A stretch of DNA of 64,000 nt from the NCBI GenBank assembly GCA_963573305.1, contig OY754339.1, forward strand, positions 13,935,941 to 13,999,940, in the 5' to 3' direction. The notes under the pieces were generated by a model. The model was not told the origin of the DNA. It did no database searches and saw nothing but the letters and a program-made list of their open reading frames with translations. The DNA is from Pyrrhosoma nymphula. Lineage: Eukaryota > Arthropoda > Insecta > Odonata > Coenagrionidae. This document shows, in pieces, positions 11,095-22,487 of this stretch; the stretch's first letter is position 1, and each line of letters begins with the position of its first letter. A program made the translations under genes and the position numbers.

Positions 11095-11325
11095 TTAGGC
11101 GTCATCTCAATTGGGCCCGAATCGCCCGCGCCACCGCCGAGCAGGGCGCCCGCACCCAACCGCGCCTCCCCCGTCCACACTCCGCGGCTCCCCTTTGCTG
11201 GGGCAGCCTCGCCCTTTGGCGGAAGGGAGTGGGCGTTGCGTGGCGTGGCGCGGCGGGGCGAAGCGTGGCGTGGCCGGGGGGGACGCGTACTGCCCGCCCC
11301 TCCACCCGCCTCGGGCCCAAGGAAA
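11095..11325. repeat. CpG-rich low-complexity island
   Basis: Very GC-rich block with a short internal repeat of GCGTGG(C) units near 11232-11275. Open frames on both strands here (72-99 codons) are Pro/Ala/Arg/Gly-rich and mirror each other, so I treat them as composition artefacts. Confidence 0.5.
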
Positions 11326-11455
11326 ATACAGACGATTTTCATTTGTTTTGGGAATATTAATGTGCGTTAAATGATTTCCCAGGTGGTTTTTTACTCTCCC
11401 AAATTGTCAGAGAATAATTCAACTCTCCAATTTTACGGATTTCTCGTATACCTTT

Positions 11456-11974
11456 AAGATGGCTGGAGTAGTAATCATGGGTTATTTGCACATTTTATTA
11501 TTTTTTTAGCTAAAAAAATCTTGGACCACATTTCACTCTAGGGCAGCTGTGTATTCGTTGGAACTAACCATACATGCAGAAGAGATGCAAAAATAATATT
11601 TTACCTCAATTTGGAGCATTTTATGACTGGAGTTTTCGGCGCGGTATTCAGAATGTAGACGAAATTGTTTTGGAATGTTTTTTTTTGTATAGTGGACTCG
11701 GTGTTACACCTTGATACCTGTTAGAAACCATTTAAATAATATGAAATTTCGCGTTTATAAGAAAATTTGTACACATGTTAATAAAATATCACGAAATATA
11801 TGTTATGTTCTATAAGGTAATGAGTTAAAATGGCATTGTATTGTCAAAAAACCAAATCGGTGTGATGCAATTTTTTTCACTTGGGTATAGCTGTAGATAT
11901 CACTAATAATGACGCGAATGCAAAGTTTCACGCAAATCCTTGCACTGACAAAAATTGCTCCAACTACCTTAAGC
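11456..11974 (+). repeat. family B element, copy B2 (near full length)
   Basis: Starts TTTAAGATGGCTGGAGTAGT and ends GCTCCAACTACCTTAAG, which gives imperfect terminal inverted repeats with TTAA at the edges. The interior shows 'cttggaccacatttcac', 'caccatacatgcag' (here taccatacatgcag), 'accttgatacctgttag', 'aaaccaaatcggtgtgatgca' and 'gcaaagtttcacgcaaatc'. The same blocks, reversed, occur at 2.66-3.34 and 36.76-37.3 kb. There is no coding capacity. This is probably a MITE-like element; the autonomous parent is not in this window. Confidence 0.65.
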
Positions 11975-12812
11975 GGAGCTTCATCAATTGACCCCGTATT
12001 CTCCGGACGTGGAGTTATAAATGTAGTGTGCACCATTTAGCACCCGCTCACTGGTAGCCTTTCATCCTCTTCTCCTTCACTAACGCTGTAAAGGTTAAAC
12101 TGGCCCCTTTACACTCTCTCGCCATTTTCCCCCTGCGTGTGAATTGCACTGCCGTCACCGCTGAAGAGGTGGACTTTAGCCGCACCGTTACTGCGCTCCA
12201 AAACTTTGGGACGAGGGCCCTCTGCCATTGTCCTGTGTCAGTGTGTGTCCGGGCGTGGAGTTTATATTGGTGAACAGGCGTGAGCATGGTCTCTAAGAAG
12301 CACTCGGTGTAAATCATACCATGTGGTGGACATTAATCCGTGCTATTCAGAGAGAGGGGGTGTGGCCCTTTTGGTTTTGGCCATGGCCGTTGTCCTTAAT
12401 GCCTTCTCTGGCTGCACTCACCAGAATGGTAATGACTATTTATGTGGACTTACGTACGAGCCATTCTATTTTAATGTTATTTATGCGAGTCTAGTACTAT
12501 GCCAAATTCCGTAACACTAATTACTATAAGAGCAATACGGCATATGGCGAAAGACAAAGCGATGCCCTGTATCACAGGGGTGGGGCGGCAGATTTTCCTT
12601 GCAGTGTGATTCCTTGCTGGAGGCTCTGTCTCAAATCCTAGAGCACAGCAATCGGCTTCCCGTTCTCTGCTCTCCGTGAGAGAGAGATAAAGAGGGAAGG
12701 AGGAGTAAGCGAGATAAGAGAACGCAACAGAGGACAAACAGACAAATCGATGAAGAAGGCATAGAGCGTGCAAAGCATGACAACCACCAACCGAAATATC
12801 AGCTAACCGCGT
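11975..12812. other. unannotated stretch
   Basis: Moderately GC-rich sequence between two family B copies. Open frames of 63-98 codons on either strand have no motif I recognise. Confidence 0.35.
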
Positions 12813-13190
12813 TCCCCTGGTGGCTGGGGCGGTAATCGTGAATCATCGAATGCACATTTTAATAACTTTTCAAGTAAGTTGAAAAACAATTCTTGGACTA
12901 CTTTTCACTTAAATAAATCTGTTTTTACGTTGGAAATCACCATACATGCAGCAATGTAAATAATGCAAGAATTAAATTTTAAACTTTTCGCCGTGAACAA
13001 AGCATTGTTATGCCATGGGTTTTCGGCGTAGAATTCTAAATTTAAACTAAAATTACATCTAAATACGCTATGTTTTACTCCGCATGATACCTTGATATTT
13101 TTAGCAACCGTTATAGTAATAACATGTAGGGAACTTGAGCTCTACCGTCTCTTAAGGTAACAAGTTACACAAATCTCCAATGGCCGTATT

Positions 13191-13347
13191 AAATTGGCAC
13201 CACTCGTAAAAAAAAACATTTCCGTAAACCACCACAGGATGATTTTCTGGTCGAGAGGTTGTGCTTGGTCACTGGCTTTGAATTGCTCTTTTTTCCCGCA
13301 AACCGACACAGCAATTGTGGTGCAATTTTGACGAGTGGTGCCAATTT
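13191..13347. mobile_element. small inverted-repeat element nested in B3
   Basis: A perfect 17-bp inverted repeat (13191-13207, AAATTGGCACCACTCGT, against 13331-13347) bounds 123 bp without coding sequence. It lies between the 5' and middle parts of family B copy B3, so it fits a very small MITE or foldback insertion. I could not define a target-site duplication. Confidence 0.45.
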
Positions 13348-13495
13348 ATTGAAGTGTAATCTTCTATAGGCGCACCACGCACAGAAAATTCTGCAGGCGG
13401 TAAATCGGATTTTGGGCGTCACGCTCTTCTTCACACGTCACGCTTAGAATGCCGAATGTCAACTCAAGAGAACGCTCTCTCTCTTTAACAGAGTA

Positions 13496-13570
13496 AGATG
13501 GCGTAGTGGTAAAAGTCGACGTCCCACGTACCGAAGGTCTCATGATCATTTCCTAGTGGTGGAGTATTTA
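13496..13570 (+). repeat. possible tRNA-derived SINE head
   Basis: GATGGCGTAGTGGTAAAAGT matches the RNA polymerase III A box (TRGCNNAGYNGG) well. The B-box candidate downstream (AGGTCTCATGATC) is poor. Acceptor-stem pairing is absent, so this is not a functional tRNA gene. Confidence 0.3.
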
Positions 13571-13944
13571 TATATCATATTTATCAGAATATCGCCACAG
13601 AAGTATACACTTCTCCCGTGTGGTCTTAAGCACACCAATTCTTTCGCGGCTATTGGAAATTTTTATAACTTGTTAACATAGTAATATTAAACGTATTATT
13701 TTACATTCAGGAGAAAATATGTAAATGTTTAATTGAATTATTTCAAAAGATATGTCATGTGCCATAAGGTTACATGTTAAATAAGTATTGTATTGCCCGG
13801 AAACCAAATCGGTAACATGCATTTTTTCCCATTTATCTTTTGTCGTGTCCTCGATAGGATCACAAGGGATCGTAACTCATTTTAGGATCGCATATCAATT
13901 GGCAGGAGACGTTGGATTAATAACAACACCTAAATCTTAGATAT

Positions 13945-14070
13945 TGCATTTATTTATCTGGACACTGGCTTACGTTACGAAGATACAGCTACATGGCGGC
14001 GTCGTCTGGGGTCGAACCGGCGTTGGCAAGATGTCCTGATCACTGGCGATTAGTTGGTCACCCCGCCTAG
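13945..14070 (-). repeat. tRNA-derived SINE
   Basis: On the minus strand the head carries GGGGTGACCAACTAATCG (A-box region) and a perfect B box GGTTCGACCCC. A short body follows and ends in an ATAAATAAAT-type tail near 13945-13960. No acceptor stem forms with the 5' side. It is inserted inside family B copy B3. Confidence 0.5.
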
Positions 14071-14589
14071 GGGGGGCCCCTGAGGCGCGGCCGCGTTTCA
14101 GCCTAGATTCGTCGAATGTCCAGAACACAAGAGAAGGGCGAAGCCACGGTCTTGGGTCTTTTATAATTGGTGTCTAGCGGGGGGGTCCCCCCACTCCCAT
14201 CGACCTTACCAAACTGGGAGGCTCCTTTCTTAACTAAAATGATGGGCACTCCCCACTCCACTGTGAATCAGGAGGGGAGGAGGGCGTTCTTTCCTGTTGT
14301 TAACTCCAAACGCCTTGACGTCAAAAGGAAGTGGAAAAAGCCAGTGCTTGACGTAGTGTTTGTCATGTAAAGGAAATGACAATGTTATATTTGTCACCCA
14401 GAAGTACAGTTCGTCGAGTTGTTTAGTCACTTACAGGAAAATACGCTTATGGAAAAATCCCAAATGCGCAGTTCGTTACGTAGACTTATTGTCGGGGTAC
14501 GACACTATAGGTATTACTTATAAGGACACCATGCAAAATTTCGCGAAAATCTGTCTATTAAAAAATCTCTCCAACCACTATTAGGATTA

Positions 14590-16410
14590 ACTCAGATATT
14601 TAAGCACCATTCTGACTAGCATGGAAATGCTGAGCGTGTAACTGATTTCAGCTGCCTCCATGAATACATTATGTCAGCCTTGTTTTCATGCTGATATATT
14701 TTCAGAGTTTATTTAATGTATAAACTTCTTTAAAAGCAAATTATCCATCACTTTTCAGTCAATTTAGCTGCTATTTGAAATAATAAATTTAAAGTAATTG
14801 TTCTTAGAAGGGTGTAAAACTTGACTCTTTAATGCGGCAAATACAGTGGTGGAATAATACTCTTTCCTTGAGTGTGACAATCACCTATTCAAATACAGTT
14901 CAATTCAATACAGCCTGTCCTTCACTATTCCATGTGGTAAACTGAAAATGTACATGTTTAGATATTTTGTCAGCTCACATACTGTTTCCTTATGCAAAGG
15001 TGTTTCAACGTGTTCGAATCCATTGAAGCCCAAAGGGGCGCAAGAAATAATAACATTAAAAGAACATGCTTTGCCCTGAACGTGTTCTGTGAGGCTGTGA
15101 ACGGATAACTCCAAATGTGTCCGTGGGCCAGCCACGTCCACGCTGCAGGTTCAGGTGTTGCCCTCAGATGTCCGGAGGGTCTCTCCGTCGATCAGACGTT
15201 GAACCCGCGATTCAAAAGCCGTCTCCTACCTCTTGAGGGCTTCGTTCGATGAGCAGGATGGCTGTCGAATCGAGGGGAGGCCGAGGTTGAACGGGGAGAC
15301 ATTCCTTCGTACGTCCTTTAGTCAGTTATGCGTTGCACTCATTCACGAGACACATGAATGCTGGCCTGGCCAATATCCATAACTACGGGAGCTTTCAATT
15401 CACTATTTTGCGCTATAATCTCTTAGTAACACAGCGGCGCACTTGCATTTCATTTGTGTTACATACCCTTTGCACTGGGTAGGGCACTTCAAAACAGATC
15501 GGAAGCAGAGTTGATGCTCTCGATAAACAACAGAAAAAGTCGATTATCGCAACCGCGATAGTTTTTTTCTGTGCTGATTTTCCGTAGAGGTGGAAAACGG
15601 ACATTTTTAAGTTTTTAATTAGTCTGTGGTAAGAACACTTACGTTTTTTAGTATTAATTAAATATTAAATACAAAACACTCGGCCGTGACGGTTATGCAC
15701 CCACGAAAATCTACCTTCCGGCAGGTTACAAAACACTTAGCAATTGCAGATCGTCCCATTCAACGTCGTTCTTGTGCGCTCAAGTGCGCTGATGTGTTCC
15801 TACATGTGCTAACTTCATCATCTTGAATGGAATTCTTCCAATACGTAACGCTCTTCAGCCATGAGAATATATTATTTACTCTGTCAATGTCAACAATTCT
15901 TTTATTTTTCACAGAAAGTGACAAAGATTGATCTCTATCGTTATTAAAAAAAAGGATTTCAACGCACAAAACTACCAACAATTACTATCTCCAACACAAC
16001 TGACTGGGGTTTTCATCTACTGTAACAGTAAGTCACTGAACTCGCAAAAATTAATAAAAAATAGTTCAAATAATAAATAATGAAAACAATATTCGTTAAA
16101 GTAAAAAAATAATTCTGAATTATTCTAAGTTAAAAATACTATACTGCTCGTCGGATAATATCCTGTCACGTGTTGTAGTAGGTACTCAGTTACACGCACT
16201 ACAATTGATGTCCTAACTGATATACGACGCTGAGGCGCTCTGCACTTTCAGCTTACCTGCACAACTGTGTTTGACGTGAAGTGTTCTAAGGGCATCATGC
16301 GGGTACAAAGTACTCGCAAAGTAGACACCAGAATTGTAAGTATGCACGGCCGTTGAGGTACGCGCCATAAATTCTGTTCCCCTTGGATAACGCATGAGCA
16401 AGTAGTTCAC
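14590..16410. other. unannotated stretch with one protein-like open frame
   Basis: A minus-strand frame at 14905-15141 (78 codons) contains CAPLGFNGFEHVETPLHKET followed by LTKYLNMYIFSLPHG. It has a natural-looking composition, but I cannot place it in a family and see no convincing splice sites. Elsewhere the stretch shows AT-rich DNA with no repeat end that I can define. Confidence 0.25.
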
Positions 16411-16429
16411 TCTAGTGATGGGATGGGAT

Positions 16430-16740
16430 GCCCTGATGGCCCAGGGTGGCGCGGGGAGTTGGAGAGGTGCGGCTGGGGGGATGTTGGGGGGGGGGGGGGC
16501 TCATCATCTCGTGTTCTCCGTTCACCCGAAGCCTCTTCTTCGGGTGGCCCCTCCATCGCTTTGGCGTCGGAGCGCGCTCCTTTGGCAAGGGTTCGAGTGG
16601 GGGCGAATCTACCGGGAAAAGGATTGCTCTAGCGTCCGGGGGAAGGGGGGGTGCGAAAGCGGGGGCCGGGGGGGGGAAACAGTGGAAGGGAGGGAGGGGG
16701 GGAGTGGCGCCACCAGAGAGATAAAGAGTCGGCTTACACA
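16430..16740. repeat. G-rich, strand-skewed island
   Basis: Long G runs (including about 15 Gs near 16486-16499) and AGGGAGGG blocks make open frames on several frames at once. The 142-codon frame here is Gly/Arg/Glu-rich and not credible as a gene. Confidence 0.5.
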
Positions 16741-16782
16741 AAGGCGCCTCTTGACAGAGGAGACGGCGACCTCTGAACGCTT

Positions 16783-17230
16783 AAATTACGCGACACCTCC
16801 TCCCGTTCCTCTTGAAACCAACTGCTGGGTGTGTGTCCTATGAGAATCAGGAAAACTCAAAATATAGGAATATTGAATGATACGTGGCACTATTTTGGTT
16901 TTTGTGGGAAGAAAAAATTGGGATTGTATCAGTGTCACTGCATGGCATGGTGAAAACTACAATATTTCTTTGTGAAAACTCTTCTGGAATGTTTGGAATT
17001 ATTTTGGGATCACGTAAATTATACGACACCTACTCCTGTTTCTCTTGAAACTAACCACTTGATGTATCCATGAGAATCAGGAAGACTCACAAATTAGAAT
17101 ATTGAATTGTATTTAAATTTTTTAGGTTTTCGAAGGAAAAAAACTGGAGTTATAATTGTATCTTTCATAGCATGATGAAAACTCCAAAATGTTTGTGGAA
17201 TCGGAATTTTGGGATTATTTCACGTAGATA
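16783..17230 (+). repeat. diverged tandem duplication, period about 233 bp
   Basis: Copy 1 (16783-17015) and copy 2 (17016-17230) share, in order: 'cgacacct(c/a)ctcc', 'ctcttgaaac(c/t)aac', 'atgagaatcagga(a/g)actca', 'gaatattgaat', 'catgatgaaaact' or 'catggtgaaaact', and 'ttttgggat...cacgta'. Neither copy has coding capacity. Divergence is moderate, so the duplication is old. Confidence 0.65.
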
Positions 17231-17599
17231 TTTAAAAAATGAACTTTTTCCGTGTAGGAGGCTTTTTCAGTGGTGAATGAGCCTCCTCCACGAGTTTATT
17301 CTTTTTTCTTTACATTCATCTATTTAAAATAATAAAAAACTTTTTTTGAGTAAACTCATGCGAAACATCAACTCACCCGTTTGCGTAATTATGACTGGCC
17401 CATATGAGTAAGAGTTTTCTTTTATAATATGAGACTGTAGTATCCTAAGAAGGAAATTCTGTATAACTAAGACTGGTGGTAAATAAATTAGTTTTTAGCT
17501 CTTTCACCGAGAAATCTTTAATTTGCATGGGTACATTTTCAGTGGCCACATCGAAGAATTTACACGGCGCTATGCAAAAGAAAGGGGATCGGAAGGCAG

Positions 17600-17665
17600 T
17601 GGTAGCTTCCAGGGGTAGTGAAACTTCTCAATCCGAAGGTTCGATACTCGGGGGCGGAAAATATA
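17600..17665 (+). repeat. possible SINE fragment (B box only)
   Basis: GGTTCGATACTCGGG resembles a B box and is preceded by AGTGGTAGCTTCC, an imperfect A box. The spacing is roughly right, but there is no acceptor-stem pairing. A similar arrangement, more decayed, may exist near 32540-32575. Confidence 0.2.
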
Positions 17666-17879
17666 TAGGTTTTAGGAAAAAATCTGAACGAGACAACAAA
17701 GAGACACCTTCGCGATGCTATAATGCACCACCACTGGTAAAAAGCAGCACTTTCACAGGAAGGAGCTGATGGTGCAGATCAGGAATATTCATATCAATTC
17801 AAAAATGTTTCTTTCCGCTATTTCCGCATTTACGATACAACAAAAGAAATGTGAAAAAATACAACAAGCGATGAAAACG

Positions 17880-18060
17880 ATAGAAGAAAACAACAGCAAA
17901 CGAGGGCCCCGCTATAGGATTAAGCCACTTCGGGGCGGGAAGTAATTACAGTCTCTGGATTTGATATGTTGGTATTTTACCTGCGAGAAAGATTTCGGCC
18001 GGGCATTTGCCCTTAAGGACGCCGGGAAACCCGTGAATAATCACCGTCAGACCAAAACAA
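17880..18060 (-). repeat. dispersed-repeat remnant (insect '...GGCAAATGCC...' type)
   Basis: Read on the minus strand the stretch gives CACGGGTTTCCCGGCG, AAGGGCAAATGCCCGGCC, and then 'ttcccgcccc...taatcc'. The pattern recalls a repeat seen in many insect genomes that carries GGTTTCCC, GGCAAATGCC and a CTTCCCAC...CC block. The identification rests on memory of the general pattern, so confidence is low. Confidence 0.25.
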
Positions 18061-18429
18061 CAATTTAAATGAATAAACTCTGAAAATAGACTATGCGAAA
18101 CAAACCAAAGATTTAGAAAGACACATGTCTCTGAATACAGTTATTTGGCAATTAAGTGGGAATTTTCATGTACTTGGCATATTGTATCACTGGAGGGGAC
18201 TCACTGGGTTGGTAGCAATGGCAAGCAGCATCGTCCTCCATAATAGCGTCGCCGCGAAATCATTGCAACCCTGGGAGGAAGTAAATGGGAGGGGGAATGA
18301 ATATTTCAATGGCCCGGAAGAACGCCATCTCCCGAACGTGCGATCAACCTCCAAACGCCTCCGAACAGTCCAAATGCCACGGTCCCCATGATACTCTCTC
18401 ACGCGTGATATAACCACATAAGAATAAGA

Positions 18430-18972
18430 CGACGGTTTCACACGACCCAGCACAAGACCTAGTATCCGCTAGCCGCTACTAGAAATTGAGGACGGAATCC
18501 AGAATGATTGGTACTGACCTAGAAGGTTTCACACGATCACTGGACTTGTACTGGCGAGGAAGCGGTATTTTCACTCATATCTAAGCGCATGTCTAGTCAA
18601 ATATTTAATTAAACAATCAATTATAGCAGGTGACCAAAACAGCAGTTGGGACATATTTATTTATCGTTGATTTCGCAGCCTGAAAATGACTGATGGCCAA
18701 AAGTAGGAAAAGGTTGATTTCAGAAAGTGAAGATCGTAAAGCGTCTCTGTAAAAGCTAACATGATTGATCCAAGGCTACCAGGTCCTACTGGGAGCCAGT
18801 TGCAAACTAGCTCTGCATTTATTATGAAATCAAGTAGCTAAGCCAGTATGGCAACGATTGTGCGTGTTAGCCAGCATGCTGGTTCTATATCACACGATAC
18901 TTGAAAGCTTGAATGCTTTCGAGTATCCTGGACTCTGTGCTGGATCAAGTGAATGGTGTGAAACCGGCTTAA
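18430..18972. mobile_element. terminal-inverted-repeat element (possible MITE)
   Basis: The left end GACGGTTTCACACGACCCAG and the right end (read inverted) GCCGGTTTCACACCATTCAC with GATCCAGCACAGAGTCC form imperfect terminal inverted repeats about 540 bp apart. The word TTTCACACGA recurs inside (near 18527) and, as TATCACACGA, near 18889. TAAGA flanks both ends (near 18424 and 18970) and could be a target-site duplication, but it is short. The interior has no transposase. Confidence 0.4.
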
Positions 18973-18984
18973 GAATGAATGCAC

Positions 18985-19530
18985 ACGCACAGAAACAAAC
19001 GCACAGCGGCGCATTCGTGGTGGCGCAAGGAACTCACTCGTCCTTCTACTCCCTGCCCCCGCCCCCACCCCCCCAAAACCCTCAACCAAACCCCTACCAC
19101 GCCCCCTTTCCACACTCCAAACTGTTTGTTTGGGTCGATCATCCCCTTCGCCTTCATCCGGGAGAAGCCAGGGGGGTGGGGGTACCGCGTGACGCGAGAG
19201 AGGGATGCTAGGGTGTGAGGGAAAATTCCACCTCCACGCAATATCCCGCGAGCCACAGCAATGTTGGCTTGTGGCAGCAGCAGGGGGTGGCAAGGGGGTG
19301 GTGGTCCATGTGGCTGAGAGGAGGGAAGAGGGAGTGCTATTCGGAGAGCAGGAAGGAATTCGCGGAGAGAGAAAGAGCAGGGTAGTGAGTCAGCTTCGTT
19401 TTCCCCATCCCCTCCCCTCGCCCCGGGCCGCGGAGGGGTTGGGGTTGTGGGGGGCGGAGTAGTTGCGGGGGGGGCGCGTGTAAAGGAAAAGAGTGGAGCA
19501 ATTTCGGGTTAGAGGGGTGAGTGACAGGGG
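18985..19530. repeat. GC-rich, strand-skewed island
   Basis: A C-rich half (19040-19110) and a G-rich half (19265-19480) lie side by side. Overlapping open frames up to 151 codons on both strands share the same low-complexity composition and look spurious. Confidence 0.45.
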
Positions 19531-19836
19531 TCGCCACCTTCAACCTGTTTAATTAGGGCCCGAAGACAAAAACGTCGCCTTGAAATATATTAATAATGAA
19601 ATCAATAATGATATTGATCACATTTTTCAGTAGGTACTATTTACTATTTCCATTTTAAGAAAGCCTAATTATAATTCCACTTTGGAAGACGAAGTGGGTT
19701 AAGTGTGGGTGCGCCGAAAAGCATTCATGCACTGAAAATTTTGGATCAATTATTTTCCCCTCATTGTGTTGTTTTATGATCGTGCCTGATAGTTATAATC
19801 ATACGATTAAGATCGAATACCGTGGAATGCTTCCAT

Positions 19837-19977
19837 AATTAAAAGAAGAACACGACTATGTGTTTTTCACAGATTTATTTCACGACCAGTTTCGGCTGTT
19901 ACGACATCATCAAGTACAATACACGATATTTTTTGAAATAAATCGGTGGAAAACAAAAGAGTTGCTCTTCTTTTAAT
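19837..19977. mobile_element. Penelope-like fragment, inverted repeat with one hammerhead-like core
   Basis: Arms 19837-19883 and 19934-19977 are inverted copies ('aattaaaagaagaa', then 'gatttatttca'). The centre holds a minus-strand core: TTGATGA (19907-19913, C3 changed to T), a weak stem II, GAAA (19890-19893), CTGG, then TC (19884-19885) and GTG. The right arm starts with TGAAATAAATC, one base after the position that follows the predicted cleavage site in the left copy. The ribozyme is probably inactive because of the C3 change and weak stem II. Confidence 0.5.
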
Positions 19978-20020
19978 CATGACCGTGAGTAATTTTACTA
20001 TACCTACCAATTTGGAAGCT

Positions 20021-20073
20021 CATTCTACCCCCATTGCAGTGTTGCATTCTACCCCCATTGCATTCTACCCCCT
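20021..20073 (+). repeat. short tandem repeat, CATTCTACCCCCATTG units
   Basis: The 16-base word occurs at 20021-20036 and 20045-20060 and is partly repeated from 20061, with an 8-base spacer between the first two. Confidence 0.7.
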
Positions 20074-20219
20074 GTTCTAAGTAATAAAACATTGAATTGT
20101 AAGAGATAATATGAGGTGTCGTGCGTTTCACTGGAAATTATGGAGGACCACGAAAAATATCAAAATGAACCCATCCATTACGCTTTTCATTTTCGTCATG
20201 AGCAAAAGAAGAAGAGGAA

Positions 20220-20430
20220 GGAGAGGCTACCCGAGGTGCTTGTGCACGAACGACGTATTTCCTGCTCCACCCAACCACCCCCTTCTCTCCACTCCCCCCC
20301 ATCTCCTCCCCCCGCCCCCAACCACCTCCCTCCACCCTCCCGCACTCCTCCAAGCTCAATTCTTGCGACTGCCTCAACTTTTCCCTTCGCTCTAATCTCC
20401 GCCCTCCCCTTCTTTCCCGAGTCCTGAAAG
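20220..20430. repeat. C-rich, strand-skewed island
   Basis: Pyrimidine-rich block (CCCCATCTCCTCCCC and similar). Open frames here are Pro/Ser-rich on one strand and Gly/Glu/Arg-rich on the other, which points to composition and not genes. Confidence 0.45.
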
Positions 20431-22487
20431 AAGACTTCCAGTCTGTTCCAGTCTCTGCATATAGTACATAGTCAAGGAGCTCTTCCTCTAGTTGAGTGGG
20501 ACTGACGGTTATCGTGGTTGGCATCCGTGTTGCTGTGCAGTGCTGCGAGGGCAGCGGGTTCTGCCTCCCGTTGGAGGATCCCCCGTTACCAGCAACAATA
20601 CTGTCCACGGGATGATGATGATGCGATTGACTGGCGATGGAGGAATGGCTCAGTGGCTACGCTTATGCACGGTCACGGGCGTGGGTGGATTAAGTCAGCA
20701 TCGTACTGGATTATTCCATAGGGATGTTTGTAGTAGGTTGGTTGAAGAGTGGTGAAAGGAGGTTGTTGAATTTCTGATTGCAGCGGGCATGGCCGGGATT
20801 TTAAGATCACGAAGGATATCAGTGTGTCATGCATGCACCAGGGAGCGCTTGCGAGGAAACGGAGAGTCCGTGATTGGAATCTGGTTAGGCCGTTGAGTTG
20901 GGGTCTGGAGGCGTGAGACCAAAACTGGAGCAGCATGGGCAATGATAGGCCGGGTCATTGATAAATATAAATAAGTCTTTGATTTCGGTGGTCGGAGTGA
21001 CGGAGGGAGGGGTTGGAGGGAGCGCCCCAGGCTTCGGCGAGTGTGGAATCGAAGCGAGGACGGAAAGTGAGTTTTTCGTCAAGGAGGACTACGAGGAACT
21101 GGCATCCGTGTTGCAATTTGGCGAACGAGTGCGTCTATGAGGACATCCTGGGGCGAAAACCTAGAATAGCCGCGACGCTGGCTAGAATCAGCATTGCTTT
21201 GAATTATGGAGTTCACACTTGAAAGAGAACATCCGTGCCGCCTTAAATTGCGCCTCTGAAAATTATTCCTTTTACGCACGGGGCAAACTGAATTGATATT
21301 TTGACATGAATACGTCTTTAAAATCAGTCAGAAGGTGAGGCACCAAGGCAAAAACGGCCATGCAGGGTGATTCATCCCAGTACTACATCATTACGCCATA
21401 AATGACAATATTGGCCCGTGTATGATATCTTTCGATCGGGTGTAAGACTAAGAAGAAGGTGAGAATGATTTTTATTTGGCGCAGAGCAGGCAGTGGTGAC
21501 TGCCTGTATTTTGAGCGTAGGACCGGACATTTCCGTGGGATTTACTCCGTGACGCGCTGATTTGGGAGTCAAATATTATATCACTCTTTCGTCTTTATCT
21601 GTTTACAGAAGCCAAAATACTGGTTTGTTGCAATTTTCGCTGATGGCTAGTAAAAAATAAGGAAATAAATTAAAATTTCAGTTGTCGTTCCGTGGTCACC
21701 GAAAAACTCAGAGAAAAATCCAAAGTACAAATCTCAATGCTTTTAATGAGACAGACAAGAATCATGACAGGAAAACATCAGGAAAAATTCCAGTTTCTCA
21801 GAAGAGTCGATACCATTTACCAACCAACCATCGTCGTAATTCAGGAATCAATTGGTGAAAACCAAAAACCCAGCTGGACTAAAAACACTTGGAGATGAAT
21901 GTATACCCTTGTGATTGTGAGGATATCTATCATAGCCGGACGATTTATACCAGAACAAAAGAACACTAGAGACACCTCCGACTAGATTTAATGGAAAATA
22001 TTTTAGTAGTCAACCATAGCTTTCACGAAAATCACGCCATTCACTTGGAGGAGACGACTACTGTGCCGATATAAGGGATATTGAGATCGTAATTTTAAGC
22101 AAGCAATACAGACCCGAACTCACAAAAACAATTTTATCGCCGACGCCGGCTACAAACTTATTGTTAGTAAGGCATGGGATCATTTCCTGAAACAGCCGGA
22201 GAACGCGGAAACCTATATTGAGTTAGGGAGGAAGAAAATTTGCGGATAACCATTCATCCACCGCCTGACGTGTCTTTGAAGGACATAGTGACAGAATGGA
22301 TTCCTAGGATCCTTTAAGACTGTTGGCGAGAAAAATGTCGAAAATTTGGTTGACATCCTACTCAGGCGGAAAGAGGAATGAAATCCCCAAGAAGGAAACC
22401 AACTCCTCATGATGTTGTTCGGAGAACCTGACGCTCAGTGGAAAATCCGAAAGATTTAAAACCTCAAGATTTGCTGGGAAAGCTTAT
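20431..22487. other. unannotated stretch
   Basis: I see no supported gene. Around 22125-22440 the plus strand reads, with stops, as FIADAGYKLIVSKAWDHFLK, then ETYIELGRKKICG and NLVDILLRRKEE. It may be a very old coding relic but matches no family I know. AGGAATGGCTCAGTGGCTAC at 20641-20660 resembles an A box, without a B box. Confidence 0.2.

Larger units (their letters stand above)
12813..14588 (+). repeat. family B element, copy B3, split by nested insertions
   Basis: Family B blocks appear in order but spread over 1.78 kb. The 5' part is at 12813-13125 (GGTAATCGTGAATCATCGAA, 'caccatacatgcag', 'tgataccttgatattttta'). The middle part is at 13640-13845 ('atgtcatgtgccataagg', 'aaaccaaatcggta'). 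The 3' part is at about 14360-14588, ending TCTCCAACCACTATTAGG. Other copies are about 520-560 bp, so roughly 1.2 kb is inserted. The insertions include a 157-bp inverted-repeat unit, one weak and one clearer tRNA-derived SINE, and a GC-rich block (14040-14350). Confidence 0.55.

Noticed and set aside
18424..18975. TAAGA as a firm target-site duplication of the TIR element
   Set aside because: Five AT-rich bases can match by chance and the exact element ends are uncertain, so it is only noted.
18838..19293. 151-codon minus-strand frame
   Set aside because: Lies over a TIR-element edge and a GC-skewed island; residues follow base composition.
20138..20608. 156-codon minus-strand frame
   Set aside because: Gly/Arg/Glu-rich across a C-rich block with an opposing Pro-rich frame; no support.
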